A stretch of DNA of 64,000 nt from JAHEGP01 sp963792875 (GCA_963792875.1 CAWBXV010000003.1:434001-498000), one strand, 5' to 3'. Shown: positions 1 through 9,996, numbered from the stretch's first letter. Notes: generated from the letters alone by a model not told the origin. Numbers and translations are program-made.

Positions 1-2173
1 TCATGGCGAGCTGCGTGGGCGGGTTGCTGGCCCAGTCGAGCCTGAGGCTGCCGCCGAGCCGGTCGCCGCCTCTGGAGACCAGCAGGATGTCGTCGAGCAC
101 GACGGCGCCGCCGGTGTTGTTCAAGCGCACGCTCGGTTCCAGGCTCAGCTTGAGGTTGCGGGCGAAGCGCGTGCCGCGGTAGAGCGGCACGATGCCGCGA
201 ATTTCGAACGGCCGCACCGCCTTGAGCTCGAAGCCGCTGTCCCGGCGCGCCTCGGCCGCGAACTCACCGTACACCGCTCCGGCCGCCAGATCGATCTCCG
301 GCAGATAGGGGCTGAGCCAGGCGATGGGGAGCCCCTTGAATTCGAGCTGCACGTGCTGCGGCTGGAAATCGTCCCAGTCGATGGCCCTGGAGGCCAGCGA
401 AACTTTCAGCGGGGAGTCCCCCTTGATCACCAGCGACGCGAGCGATTGCTTGTCGTGGTCTATGGCCTCGAGGCCGAGGGCGTCGAGGCTGAGCATCAGG
501 TCGCCGAGGTCCAGACTGGCCTGGGCCAGCCCCCGCACCGCTTCGACCTCGCGCGCGCGCCGCTGAATGAACGGCGCCCGCAGCGCGACCATGCCGTTGA
601 AATCGAGGGTGGGCCAGGCGGCGGTCGACGTGGCGGCCTGCCCCCAGAAGTCGAGGCGCAGCCCGGTCTCGCTCACAACGGTCAGCGGCTCGACCAGCGC
701 CTGCAGCGCGCCGTCATGAATCTCGGCTTTGGGCTGCAGGGTGATATCCAGCAGCGGCAGTGGGCGGTCGCCCTGCCGCCGCAGGCGCAAGTCGCTGACG
801 TGGATGGGTTCGCTCGCCGCGATCCTGACATGGGCCTCCGCCAGGGGAATGACGTCAATCACGCCGCTGACGGCGCCGCTCTCGAATACCCCGGCCGGGT
901 CGAAGCCCCGCAGCCAGCCCAACGGCAGCTCCCGGGCGGTCAGCGAGAGCGCCGCCTCGCCCCAGCGCTCGGGGACCAGCCGCCACCGCGCCAGATCGAT
1001 GGTCGTCGGCTGGCCTAGTTCCAGCTTCAGTACTTCCTGGCGGGCCGCGGTGGTGAGGCGGCCATGCAGTTGCCGCGCCGTCCATACCTGCGCCCAGCCG
1101 CGGGTCTCGAGGTCGGCGTCGATGGCGAAGCGCCCGAGCTGGGCCAGGCGCGGGTCGAGCCACTCCCAGCCCCGGCCGCTGGCGTTGAGGGACGCCTCGA
1201 GGTGGGCGGAGGCCTGCCGGAAGTCGAGGCGCGCCTGGCCGCTGCTCTTGAGGTCGAGCTCGCTGTCCACGCCGGCGGCGGCGAACGTCCTGATCAGGCG
1301 GCTGCCCAGGTCTATCGACCAATGCAGGTCCGCGTCGGCGCTGGCGGGGCGGTAGTCGGCGCGCAGCGCCGCGACCTGTTGCTCCAGGGCATTGACGATG
1401 GACAGGTGGCCGGATTCCACCTCGGCTGCCAGCTGCAGTTGTGCGGCGACGACGAGCGGTCGCGAGGGGCCGCGCCCTTCGCCGGGCCGCAGCTTCAGGT
1501 CGGCCTCGGCGTCCGTGATGAGGCCGTCGCCGGCGACCGTCGCGGCCGCGTCGAGCAGCGCATTCGCCGCCGCCACGGCCTGCTCGCCGCGCGTTGCCCG
1601 CAACTCGGCGCTCAGCCGCAGGTGGGCGGAGCTGTCGGCCGCGAGGTCGGACAGCGCGAGTTCCCAGGGGCCCGACAGGGTCCGCTGGTCCGCGGACTCC
1701 CACAGCAGGCTGCCTTGCGCCGCGGCCGCCTTTACGCTCACGCGCTGCGGCCACCGCAGCATTGGCGCGAGTCCCCGGAACGTCGTGGCCGGGCCGGGGG
1801 CGGCGTCCGCTGCGGCAGCCGGTGCGGGCTGCAGGTGCACGCGCACAGCGCTGAACTGCAGCGCGTCCACGGCCAGCTTGAGGCCCCGCAACGAAGCCCA
1901 GGGATTCAGCGCCAGGTCGACCGCGTCCGCCTGTAGCGAGAAACCGGGCCCCTCGATCGACAGGCCCTTGAGCGCGCCGCCACGCGGGCCGAAGCCAATG
2001 GCGTCGGCCTCGACGGTGACGCCATCCAGGCTGGCGCTGACGAGTCTCAGCAGGCGCGCCTGGACCGGGGGCAGCATGAGCGCGCACAGCAGCAGCAACA
2101 GCACACCGGTGCACGCCACGCTGCCCTTGACGAGCCAGCCAAACCGCCTGTGCCTCGAATCCGCTCTGCGCAT
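1..2173 (-). CDS. AsmA/YdbH-like envelope protein (5' part; runs off left edge)
   Basis: The minus-strand frame starts at ATG 2173 and stays open to base 1, giving about 724 residues with no stop, so the C-terminus lies outside the window. The N-terminus is basic (MRRADSRHRR) and is followed by one hydrophobic segment at about residues 12-35. That fits an inner-membrane anchor with a large periplasmic body. The body is rich in short beta-prone stretches of the kind seen in AsmA, TamB and YdbH proteins, for example the DGVTVEADAIGFGPRGGALK region near residue 50. Such proteins are thought to bridge inner and outer membrane and move phospholipid. The family call rests on architecture and sequence flavour, not on a diagnostic motif. 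It is divergent from the ligase gene at 2464, with about 290 bp between them. Confidence 0.6.
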   Translation of the reverse strand, partial: MRRADSRHRRFGWLVKGSVACTGVLLLLLCALMLPPVQARLLRLVSASLDGVTVEADAIGFGPRGGALKGLSIEGPGFSLQADAVDLALNPWASLRGLKLAVDALQFSAVRVHLQPAPAAAADAAPGPATTFRGLAPMLRWPQRVSVKAAAAQGSLLWESADQRTLSGPWELALSDLAADSSAHLRLSAELRATRGEQAVAAANALLDAAATVAGDGLITDAEADLKLRPGEGRGPSRPLVVAAQLQLAAEVESGHLSIVNALEQQVAALRADYRPASADADLHWSIDLGSRLIRTFAAAGVDSELDLKSSGQARLDFRQASAHLEASLNASGRGWEWLDPRLAQLGRFAIDADLETRGWAQVWTARQLHGRLTTAARQEVLKLELGQPTTIDLARWRLVPERWGEAALSLTARELPLGWLRGFDPAGVFESGAVSGVIDVIPLAEAHVRIAASEPIHVSDLRLRRQGDRPLPLLDITLQPKAEIHDGALQALVEPLTVVSETGLRLDFWGQAATSTAAWPTLDFNGMVALRAPFIQRRAREVEAVRGLAQASLDLGDLMLSLDALGLEAIDHDKQSLASLVIKGDSPLKVSLASRAIDWDDFQPQHVQLEFKGLPIAWLSPYLPEIDLAAGAVYGEFAAEARRDSGFELKAVRPFEIRGIVPLYRGTRFARNLKLSLEPSVRLNNTGGAVVLDDILLVSRGGDRLGGSLRLDWASNPPTQLAM

Positions 2174-2463
2174 GTGTGCCTCACCCGCGCTGCGACCTGC
2201 AGCGTAGCGGCGATGATGAAGAGCCACCTCTGTCCCGAGAATACCCTCCGCTCGTCGCCGAGTCTACGTGTGCAGGCGCTGCGGTCGGGTCCCGGTTCGA
2301 TGCCTGCGCGGCCCGGCGGGGGGTCAAAAAGACGCGGCGTTCGTGATAGCATGCGGCCGGACCGATGCAGCATCGGATCGCCGTGCTGGCCGCCGTCGCT
2401 GCGGCTCAGGCTCGCTGGCACCGGGCGGTGTGCTCATTCACACGATATGGAGCGGTAATTGGC

Positions 2464-4011
2464 ATGATCGAGGCGCGAACATTCTGGGAACTGGTCGACC
2501 GCAGGGCGGCAGCGACGCCGGACGCACTGATGGGGCTGGACGAGTCACTGCGGACGATGACTTTTGGCGAGTATCGCGATGCGGCCGAGGGCCTTGCCGC
2601 CGCGCTGTACGCCGGGGGCGTCACCGCTGGCACGCCGGTCAGCTGGATCCTGCCCACGCGCTTTGACGCGCTCATCCTGATGGCCGCGCTGGCGCGGCTG
2701 GGCGCCGTGCAGATCCCCATCCTGCCGATCTACCGGCACCGCGAGGTGGGCTTCTGCCTGCGCGAGACCGGCGCCAGGACTGTGATCGTGCCGGCGGCCT
2801 ACAAGGATTTCTCCCACGCCGGCATGGTGCGCGAGCTGGCTGCCGACCTCGGTGGCCTGACCGTCATCGAGTTCGGCGACGCGCTGCCGTGCGCCGATCC
2901 GGCCGCACTGCCGCCGCCGCCGTCCTCCGGGGATGAGGTGCGCTGGATCTTCTACACCTCCGGCACCACCGGTTCCCCCAAGGGTGCGCGGCACACCGAC
3001 CGCGGCGTACTGGAGTCGTCGGTGGGCATGGCGCGGGCCATGGACCTGGGGCCGCACGACCGCATCGCCCTGGTCTTCCCCGTGACGCACCTCGGCGGCG
3101 CCAACTCCCTGACCGCGGCGCTGTTCAGCGGCGCCGGGCACCTCGTCGTGGACGCGTTCTTCGCGCCCGGCGTGCTCGATTTTCTGGCCGCTCACGGCGT
3201 CACCCACGCCGGTGCCGGCACCGTATTCCACCAGGCCTACCTGGCCGCCCAGCGCGCCCGGGGCGACGGCCCGATCTTTCCCGCCATCCGCGTGTTCCAG
3301 GGCGGCGGCGCACCCAAGCCGCCCCAGCTGCACTACGACCTCAAGCGGGAGATCGGCGGCGCCGGCATCCTCTCGGTGTACGGCATGACCGAGTGCCCGA
3401 TCATCAGCCTGGGGCGCATCGGCGACCCGGACGAAAAGCTCGCCTATACCGAGGGTCAGTTCAACACGCCGGGCACCGAGTACCGGGTCGTCGATCCCGA
3501 CAGCGGGGCAGAGGTGGCCGCCGGTGGCGAGGGCGAGCTGCTGCTGCGCGCTCCCCAGCTGTGCAAGGGCTACGTCGACGAGAGCCTCAACCGGGACGCG
3601 TTCACCGCGGACGGCTTCTTCCGCACCGGCGACCTGGTGCGCATCGATGACGACGGCAATCTGATCATCGTCGGCCGCCAGAAGGACGTCATCATCCGCA
3701 AGGGCGAGAACATCGCGCCGCTGGAGATCGAGCAGCTGCTGATGCGCCACCCCAAGGTGGCGGATGTCGCCGTTATCGGCCTGCCGGAGGAGGAGCGCGG
3801 CGAGCTGTGCTGCGCGGTGGTGGTCACGGCCGGGGATGAGCCCATCACCCTGGCGGAGATGCGCAGCTACCTGGAGGGGGAGAAGCTGATGAAGCAGAAG
3901 ATCCCCGAACAGCTGGAGCTGGTGGCGGCGTTGCCCAAGAACCCCACCGGCAAAGTGCTGAAGAAGGACCTCAAGGGCCAGTTCAGCGCCCGGGTGCCGG
4001 CGCGGGCCTGA
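2464..4011 (+). CDS. Class I adenylate-forming acyl ligase (acyl-CoA synthetase family)
   Basis: This 515-residue protein activates a carboxylic acid as an acyl-AMP and normally transfers it to CoA. The family core motifs are present: the P-loop-like YTSGTTGSPKGA (about residue 163), YGMTEC, RTGDLVRIDDDGNLIIVGRQ, KDVIIRKGENI, and the C-terminal KNPTGKVLKKDL carrying the catalytic lysine. I chose ATG 2464, which begins MIEARTFWELVDRRAAATPD, a typical start for the family. GGAG at 2449-2452 precedes it. The frame also opens at 2365, but the extra 33 residues look non-coding. The substrate is unknown. No CoA-pathway partner is adjacent. Confidence 0.85.
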   Translation: MIEARTFWELVDRRAAATPDALMGLDESLRTMTFGEYRDAAEGLAAALYAGGVTAGTPVSWILPTRFDALILMAALARLGAVQIPILPIYRHREVGFCLRETGARTVIVPAAYKDFSHAGMVRELAADLGGLTVIEFGDALPCADPAALPPPPSSGDEVRWIFYTSGTTGSPKGARHTDRGVLESSVGMARAMDLGPHDRIALVFPVTHLGGANSLTAALFSGAGHLVVDAFFAPGVLDFLAAHGVTHAGAGTVFHQAYLAAQRARGDGPIFPAIRVFQGGGAPKPPQLHYDLKREIGGAGILSVYGMTECPIISLGRIGDPDEKLAYTEGQFNTPGTEYRVVDPDSGAEVAAGGEGELLLRAPQLCKGYVDESLNRDAFTADGFFRTGDLVRIDDDGNLIIVGRQKDVIIRKGENIAPLEIEQLLMRHPKVADVAVIGLPEEERGELCCAVVVTAGDEPITLAEMRSYLEGEKLMKQKIPEQLELVAALPKNPTGKVLKKDLKGQFSARVPARA

Positions 4012-4050
4012 AGACCGGCAGGCGCCGCCTCGCGCCGGTGCCGCCGCGCG

Positions 4051-4482
4051 CTATGGCGCTTGGCCCAGCCGTTCCTCGACGTAGCGGGCGACGGCCTCGA
4101 ACAATACCTCGCGCGGGTACTCGTTATTGAGCGCGGCAGACACGATGGCGCCCCGCTGCTGGCGGGCCGCGGCGGTGGCGGAGTCGCCCGCGGCGGTTTC
4201 CTGCCAGCCGCCTCGCAGCAGCGCGCGCCGCACCGCCAGCCGCGTGCCGATCAGCGCGATGTTGAAGGGCATGCCCTGATGCGCGCCGCTCTCGTCGACG
4301 CTGCAGCAGGGCAGCGCCTCCAGCGCGCTGCGCAGGGTCTCGACAGTGAGATCGACGATCTCGTCCTCGGCATACAGGCCTTCGGGATCGACGGTCATGT
4401 AGTCGGCGGTGAAGCCCGGCATGGGGACGATGAAGGTGAAATTGAACGAGCGCAAGTGCGCCGAAGTAAAGTCGAGGTTCAT
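4051..4482 (-). CDS. Small hypothetical protein, possible LssY-like fragment
   Basis: A 143-residue ORF. Its middle reads FNIALIGTRLAVRRALLRGG, which resembles the LssY C-terminal domain pattern (a hydrophobic strand, then an alpha segment ending in a GW). The likeness is weak. In-frame codons upstream of ATG 4482 stay open for about 45 residues with no ATG, GTG or TTG and still look protein-like (FVYTQLQPGSKG). The gene may therefore begin at a non-standard codon, or be the truncated 3' end of a longer gene. It has no recognisable signal peptide. It is convergent with the acyl ligase. Function unknown. Confidence 0.45.
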   Translation of the reverse strand: MNLDFTSAHLRSFNFTFIVPMPGFTADYMTVDPEGLYAEDEIVDLTVETLRSALEALPCCSVDESGAHQGMPFNIALIGTRLAVRRALLRGGWQETAAGDSATAAARQQRGAIVSAALNNEYPREVLFEAVARYVEERLGQAP

Positions 4483-4760
4483 GCCCTTGGACCCCGGCTG
4501 CAGCTGCGTGTAGACGAAGCCGGAGCGGGATTCGCCGGCCGGGATGCGGCGCGGGCCGCCGGGTGGAGCATTGCGGGTCGCCGCCGGACGACGTCGGCGG
4601 GGCTGCGTTGCGCATCATGGTCCGAGCCACAGAGAGTTCGGCGCAATGGTAGCAATAATTCCATCCGCAGCGTAGCAGCGGCGTCCACCGCGCGGGCAAT
4701 GGCCGCTCCCTGCCGGCGGTGGCCCGATGCGGGCAGGGAGGGGACGCGACAGGGTGGGTC
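4483..4760. other. Intergenic, no gene seen
   Basis: About 280 bp between the small ORF and the SGNH hydrolase gene. I see no convincing ORF, hairpin with T-run, or operator. It contains the possible upstream extension of the 4051-4482 ORF. Confidence 0.4.
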
Positions 4761-6806
4761 CTAGTCCTGCTGGAGCAGCGCCGCTTGCAGCGCCTGTGCC
4801 AGCGGCGTCCGGTAGGCCTCCTGGCCCAGCAGGTTGGGGTGGGCGGAGCCGGAGACGTTGGTCGTCTCGGGAAGTCCACCGACGAGGTAGGCATACGCTG
4901 CCACCGCGTCGTTGCTGCCGTCGGGCTGGGCCGTGCACAGGCCGTGGCCGGAGGCCAGGTCGTGGGTGCCGATGACCGGTGTCCAGCCGTAGCGCCCGCC
5001 CGATAGCAGGGTCATCTCGTTCAGTGCCGGGCCGACGTCGCCGCCCTTGCCGTAACGGATGTCTTCGACAGCCTCGCCTGAACCGATCAACCAGGAGGCT
5101 CCAACACCCTCCTTCGGCGCTTTCCACTTGCCCGTCAGCGCAGTGAGCAACGCGCGGTCCATGGGATCGGCAAAGCCGTTCAGCACCGCCTGCGCAGCCC
5201 ATTGAAACTCGTTCTGGGCAAGCCCGAATTCATTGATGCCGCTGGCCTGGAGGCCGGCGATAATCGCGTCGATGAGTTCCGGGTTGTCGACCAGGGGCTT
5301 GATCGCTCTGAGCAGCAGTATCATCCTGCCCTTGTCGATGGAGATACTGCAGAATTTGTACTGCTCGTTGTCATCTCCTTCGGCGCTGCCACGGGCGAAT
5401 TCGGTGGTCAGGTCCGGGTACTCGGTGTAGAACACCCGCGACGGGTCGACCCCCAGACCGGGCCAGCTGGCGGGAATATCGTGGCCTGGCACGCTGGCGG
5501 CATCGGGGTACTTCCACTGCGCCTCGTCAAAGTTGTAATAGGTGCGGGCAAACCGGCAGTCCGCGACGCCGTCGCCGGTAAGGCAGGCGTCGACCTGGGA
5601 CAGCCCGAACTCCGTCGTGCCGATGGACTCCCGGCAGCTCTCGGCGGGTCCGATGCCGCCGTCTTCGAACGCCGCTCTCTGGAACAGCGAGTCGCAGGCG
5701 TGCAGGGTGGCAGGCGTCAGCGTGCGGAACACGGCGTCGGCGGGCAGCCCCGGAACGCCCGCGTCGGGAAATTCGTCGCTGGGTGTGAGCACGAGTCTGC
5801 TCAGTTCGTCCTCACTCAGCGGACTCGTGTCCGTGAGCGGCAGGTTGGGGTTGATGAGCCGCACGGCCGAGAGCTCCGTCGACAGGAAGGCATCCTCCTG
5901 CAGTGCGCCCTCGGCGACGACCGGTACGAAGCCGATGTCATTGCCGCCGATGCCGAGCGTGACGGCGTCGATATCGCGCCCGTTGGCGATGGCCAGTTGG
6001 TAGGCCAGCAAGGTCTGGGGCTTCTCGGGAGCGCCGAGATAGCCGTCCTTGATGCCGAGAATGCCGCTGTCGATCTGGGCGCCCGAGCAGGCGAGGTAGA
6101 GTGTGGTTACGGACGAGTGCGGGTCGGCCCGCTCCAGGTCGATGGCTGCGTTGGCCTGGCCGGAGCGGGTGCTGCGGTGGCAGTTGGCGTAGTCCCAGTA
6201 GGCGCCCTCACTCCAGCCGGCGCCGTCGTTGGCCAGGGTGGCGGCAAAGGCGTCATCGCCGGTCATGCCGTCGTAGCGCGTGGCGTTGCCCTCGCCCGAG
6301 GAATAGGAGTCGCCCATGATCACGATCAGGTAGTCCTTGATCTCCACGGTCTGCGTCGCAGTGCTCTTCCGGCCCTTGTTCTTGACCAGCAGTTCCACCT
6401 CGTGCACTCCTTCGGGCAGGTGGGTCGTTACTGTACAACGGGTGGCGTTGCCGGGGATGCGCTTGCCGTCGACGCGCCACTGGTACTGCTGGATATCGCC
6501 GGTCGATGCGCAGCCGTCGAAGCTCACCTCGTAGCCGTCCGGGGGGTTGATCTGATCCAGCGGCACGCTGGAGACGCCGCCAAAGAGTCCGGGCTGGCCC
6601 GCCACGGGGCCCTCGATCATGAAGTGGCGTACGCTGGTGATCTCGGGCTTGAAATCAACGTTTTCGACCGCCCGCGTGCGCTCGGCCATGCTCCAGCTGA
6701 ACTTTGCCTGCGGCATCCCCTGCGGGGGCTTTGCCACTGCGGCACCAGTCAGGCCGATACCTGCAGCGATGCTCACGGCGATTGTTGTTTTCCTTATCGG
6801 CTTCAT
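4761..6806 (-). CDS. Exported SGNH/GDSL hydrolase
   Basis: A 681-residue protein beginning MKPIRKTTIAVSIAAGIG, a Sec signal peptide that ends near AVA-KP. A GGAG-like ribosome site precedes ATG 6806. Next come about 130 residues containing an Ig/PKD-like segment (GYEVSFDGC, then YQWRVDGKRI). Around residue 180 is IVIMGDSYSSGEGN, the block I nucleophile motif of SGNH hydrolases. Further on is LGIGGNDIGFVPV, the block III Gly-Asn-Asp motif. Near the C-terminus GSAHPN supplies a candidate catalytic histidine. SGNH enzymes are esterases or lipases. The large insertion between blocks and the paired cysteines suggest a secreted, disulfide-stabilised enzyme. The substrate is unknown. Confidence 0.75.
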   Translation of the reverse strand: MKPIRKTTIAVSIAAGIGLTGAAVAKPPQGMPQAKFSWSMAERTRAVENVDFKPEITSVRHFMIEGPVAGQPGLFGGVSSVPLDQINPPDGYEVSFDGCASTGDIQQYQWRVDGKRIPGNATRCTVTTHLPEGVHEVELLVKNKGRKSTATQTVEIKDYLIVIMGDSYSSGEGNATRYDGMTGDDAFAATLANDGAGWSEGAYWDYANCHRSTRSGQANAAIDLERADPHSSVTTLYLACSGAQIDSGILGIKDGYLGAPEKPQTLLAYQLAIANGRDIDAVTLGIGGNDIGFVPVVAEGALQEDAFLSTELSAVRLINPNLPLTDTSPLSEDELSRLVLTPSDEFPDAGVPGLPADAVFRTLTPATLHACDSLFQRAAFEDGGIGPAESCRESIGTTEFGLSQVDACLTGDGVADCRFARTYYNFDEAQWKYPDAASVPGHDIPASWPGLGVDPSRVFYTEYPDLTTEFARGSAEGDDNEQYKFCSISIDKGRMILLLRAIKPLVDNPELIDAIIAGLQASGINEFGLAQNEFQWAAQAVLNGFADPMDRALLTALTGKWKAPKEGVGASWLIGSGEAVEDIRYGKGGDVGPALNEMTLLSGGRYGWTPVIGTHDLASGHGLCTAQPDGSNDAVAAYAYLVGGLPETTNVSGSAHPNLLGQEAYRTPLAQALQAALLQQD

Positions 6807-6985
6807 GATCTCGACTCCATCCCGTTGATTTATTGTTGTCGATGTCGCTTTACTATCCTCTGGGTGACAGCGTTGTGCGCGGCTCGCCGCACGCGGCCTG
6901 GTAGTGGAAGGCCGCGGCCGGAAAACGGCGCACAGCGGAAACGCCCTTGGCACAACGGATTTAAGTTACCGCAAACCCGGGGCAC

Positions 6986-7015
6986 TTAAAAGTCCTCACG
7001 CTTGCATGCGTGGGG
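6986..7015 (-). terminator. Rho-independent terminator of the outer-membrane barrel gene
   Basis: Read on the minus strand, CCCCACGC pairs with GCGTGAGG across the loop ATGCAA (8 bp with one wobble). ACTTTTAA follows, a short T-run. It lies 72 bp downstream of the stop of the gene ending at 7087. Confidence 0.5.
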
Positions 7016-7086
7016 CGTCCAGGGGTGGGCTCGGGTATAAACGGGCGGGCGTGGGCGGGGCAGATGCGCCCGCGCTTGAACGGGCC

Positions 7087-8259
7087 TTAGAACGGCTGCC
7101 CGAAGCGCAGGATGAAGCCCAGATTGCTGGCTTTGCCGACGGCGACCTCCGCCCGGGCGACCAGTTTTGCCTCGGGTTTGAGGGTGAAGATGGCGCCGGC
7201 CGCCAGCGCCGGGTACAGGCTCGAGCGCTCGAAACAATCCTGATCGTCGCCGAATACGTCCTCGCCATACAGGCAGGCCAGGGCGCCGGAGACCGACATG
7301 CCCCAGCGCTCGGTGAAGGCGATGCGCTGGTCCCAGTAGACGTGCGTCATGTACTCGGCCAGGTACTCGCCGCGGGTATAGCCCGGGATGGCAACCGAGG
7401 AATAGGCGCTGTTGGGTGCGCCGCTGGTCCAGCGCCCAGTGACCTGGAGTGCGGAGACCTGGCTCTGTAACAGCGGCAGGAACACTTCGTACTTGACATC
7501 GTAGACGTCGAAGCTGTCATCGCCTCCCAGCCCTTCGCGGTAGGCGAAATTGTTGATCATCAGCTGCGCGCCGCTGCTGGCCGAGCGGGTGTTGTCGCGC
7601 GAGTCGTAGTTGACCACCAGGCCCAGGGCATTGGACTGGAAGCCGCTCAGGCCCAGGTAGTCCAGCATATCGTTGCCGCCGGGTTCGCTCGATGACGACG
7701 TGAAATTGGTCGCGATGCCCTGCGCCCCCACAAACCAGTTGCCGACGACGCGGTAGAGGTAGCGGGTGAAGAACAGGTGGATTTCGTCAGTGGTCTCGAA
7801 GCGCACTCCCGAGCCCAGAAAGTCCTCGTAATCGTTCTCGATGTGGCCCCACAGCGCGAACGCGATCAGGCGCTGCCGGTCTTCATCGAAGAAGGTATTG
7901 GCAAACGCGCTGAGCGTGTAGGAGTCCGTGTCGCTGTAGTCGCCCTTGATGCCGAACATGGAGACCGGGGACTTTTTATCGAAAGGCTTCAGATAGCCGC
8001 CCAGCGCGCCGATCGACGTGCCGAACTTGGGGTTGCTGCTGATCAGCGGCGTGGCGAGCCAGGGCGAGCGGTCCCTGGCGGGTTCGGTTTGCGCGCCGGT
8101 GCCCGCCGGCGTGGTAGCGCTCTCACGCTCGTTCGACGGGGCCTCCGCCGGGGCTTGTTCCGCCAGGGCAGCCGTGCTCCAGTGCGCAGCCAGGCAGAAA
8201 AGGGCGCTGCGGATGAAAAGGGCGGTGGCGGGCTGGCGCGGCAGGCGATCTGGCATCAT
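7087..8259 (-). CDS. Outer-membrane beta-barrel protein (BamA/TamA-type surface antigen fold)
   Basis: A 390-residue protein with a short N-terminal hydrophobic export signal (about residues 10-35), a low-complexity Ala/Glu/Thr linker, and then alternating beta strands typical of the C-terminal barrel of Omp85-family surface antigens. Barrel-like stretches include NPKFGTSIGALGGYL and FVGAQGIATNFTSSS. The C-terminus, LGFILRFGQPF, ends in Phe as the BAM assembly signal requires. There is no room for the POTRA repeats of full BamA or TamA, so this is a barrel-only relative of unknown function. Its length is normal for such proteins. A terminator hairpin follows at 6986-7015. Confidence 0.7.
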   Translation of the reverse strand: MMPDRLPRQPATALFIRSALFCLAAHWSTAALAEQAPAEAPSNERESATTPAGTGAQTEPARDRSPWLATPLISSNPKFGTSIGALGGYLKPFDKKSPVSMFGIKGDYSDTDSYTLSAFANTFFDEDRQRLIAFALWGHIENDYEDFLGSGVRFETTDEIHLFFTRYLYRVVGNWFVGAQGIATNFTSSSSEPGGNDMLDYLGLSGFQSNALGLVVNYDSRDNTRSASSGAQLMINNFAYREGLGGDDSFDVYDVKYEVFLPLLQSQVSALQVTGRWTSGAPNSAYSSVAIPGYTRGEYLAEYMTHVYWDQRIAFTERWGMSVSGALACLYGEDVFGDDQDCFERSSLYPALAAGAIFTLKPEAKLVARAEVAVGKASNLGFILRFGQPF

Positions 8260-8400
8260 CGGGCTCTTCTTCTATTTTATTGGCAGGGCTAGTGTAGCGC
8301 GTATAGGCGAGGCTGGGCCAGCGATGCGGTGGTTGCGATGCCGCGACGACTCAATTACGCTTGTGTCGGTTCCAACAATTAAAATAACCGGAGAAAAACC

Positions 8401-9972
8401 ATGAAGCCAAACCACAAGAGGTCGGGGCTGCGACTCGCCCGTATGTGGTGTGCCGCGTCTGCCCTGGTCACGGGGGTGGCGGTCGCCGCAGACAAGCCCA
8501 ACATCGTCGTCATCTGGGGTGACGACATCGGTCAGTCCAACATCAGCGCGTATTCCCGCGGCCTGATGGGCTATCAGACGCCCAACATCGACCGCATCGC
8601 CAGCGAGGGGGTGATGTTCACCGACTACTACGGCGAGCAGAGCTGCACCGCCGGGCGGTCGTCGTTCATCACCGGGCAGAGCGTATTTCGCACCGGGCTG
8701 AGCAAGGTCGGCCTGCCGGGCGCTGACCTGGGTCTGAAAGTGGAAGACCCGACCATCGCGGGGCTGCTCAAGAAGCAGGGCTACGCCACCGGGCAGTTCG
8801 GCAAGAACCACCTGGGTGACAAGGACGAGTTTCTGCCCACCAATCACGGCTTCGACGAGTTCCTGGGCAACCTGTACCACCTCAACGCGGAGGAGGAGCC
8901 GGAGAACGAGGACTACCCCGGCGATATGGTCCTCGCCGATGGCCGCACTTTCCGCCAGGCCTATGGGCCGCGGGGCGTGATCAAGTCATGGGCCGATGGC
9001 AGAATCGAGGACACCGGCCCGCTCACCAAGAAGCGCATGGAGACCATTGACGACGAGACCGTCGCGGCCGCCATCGACTTCATGGAGCGCCAGGCCAAGG
9101 CCAAGAAGCCCTTCTTCGTCTGGTGGAACGGCACCCGCATGCACTTCCGCACCCACGTCAAGCCCGAGCTGCGCGGCATCTCCGGGCAGGACGAGTACGC
9201 GGACGGCATGGTCGAGCACGATCGCCACGTCGGGCAGATTCTCGCCAAGATCGACCAGCTCGGCCTGGCTGACAACACCATCGTGTTCTACTCGACCGAC
9301 AACGGTCCGCACATGAACACGTGGCCTGATGCCGCCATGACGCCGTTCCGCAACGAGAAGAACTCCAACTGGGAGGGTGCCATGCGCGTCCCCGCCATGG
9401 CGCGCTGGCCCGGCAGGATCAAGCCCGGCACGGTGTCCAACGACATCATGCACCATATGGACTGGCTGCCGACCCTGCTGGCCGCCGCGGGCGAGCCTGA
9501 AGTCAAGCAAAAGCTGCTCACGGGCTACAGCGCCATCGGCCGCAACTACAAGGTGCACCTCGACGGCTATAACTTCCTGCCCTACCTGACCGGCAAGGAT
9601 AAGGCGAGCCCCCGCAAGGAGATCTTCTACTTCTCCGACGAGGGCGATCTGACCGCGCTGCGCTACGAGGACTGGAAGCTGATCTTCATGGAGCAGCGCG
9701 CCACGGGTACGCTGCGGGTCTGGGCGGAGCCCTTCACGCCGCTGCGGGTGCCGCTGATCTTCAACCTGCGCCGCGATCCCTACGAGCGCGCGCAGATCAC
9801 CTCCAACACCTACTACGACTGGCTGCTCGACCGCGCCTACCTGCTGGTGCCGGCGCAGGCCTATGTCGGCAGGTTCCTGGCGACCTTCAAGGACTATCCG
9901 CCGCGGCAGAAGGCCGCCAGCTTCAGCCTCTCCGAGGTCATGGAGAAGCTGCAGCAGCCGACGGGAGACTGA
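8401..9972 (+). CDS. Exported arylsulfatase-family sulfatase
   Basis: A 523-residue hydrolase that would cleave sulfate esters in the periplasm or outside the cell. A signal peptide covers about residues 1-30, ending AVAA-DKPN. The metal site starts with NIVVIWGDDIG. The sulfatase signature CTAGR (Cys at about residue 82) has the Cys-x-Ala/Gly-x-Arg form that is converted to formylglycine. The conserved GKNHLGD and FYSTDNGPHMNTWPD stretches follow, so key metal and sulfate ligands are present. The start ATG 8401 is preceded by GGAGAA. No sulfatase-modifying factor (FGE or anSME) lies in the window. A strong terminator follows directly. Confidence 0.85.
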   Translation: MKPNHKRSGLRLARMWCAASALVTGVAVAADKPNIVVIWGDDIGQSNISAYSRGLMGYQTPNIDRIASEGVMFTDYYGEQSCTAGRSSFITGQSVFRTGLSKVGLPGADLGLKVEDPTIAGLLKKQGYATGQFGKNHLGDKDEFLPTNHGFDEFLGNLYHLNAEEEPENEDYPGDMVLADGRTFRQAYGPRGVIKSWADGRIEDTGPLTKKRMETIDDETVAAAIDFMERQAKAKKPFFVWWNGTRMHFRTHVKPELRGISGQDEYADGMVEHDRHVGQILAKIDQLGLADNTIVFYSTDNGPHMNTWPDAAMTPFRNEKNSNWEGAMRVPAMARWPGRIKPGTVSNDIMHHMDWLPTLLAAAGEPEVKQKLLTGYSAIGRNYKVHLDGYNFLPYLTGKDKASPRKEIFYFSDEGDLTALRYEDWKLIFMEQRATGTLRVWAEPFTPLRVPLIFNLRRDPYERAQITSNTYYDWLLDRAYLLVPAQAYVGRFLATFKDYPPRQKAASFSLSEVMEKLQQPTGD

Positions 9973-9996
9973 TCCGGTCCAGCGGGTGCGTGTCAG

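Noticed and set aside
855..2114. 419-residue minus-strand frame at the left edge
   Set aside because: Arg/Gly/Pro-rich shadow in the wrong frame. The frame from ATG 2173 has balanced composition and a membrane anchor, and stays open to the edge.
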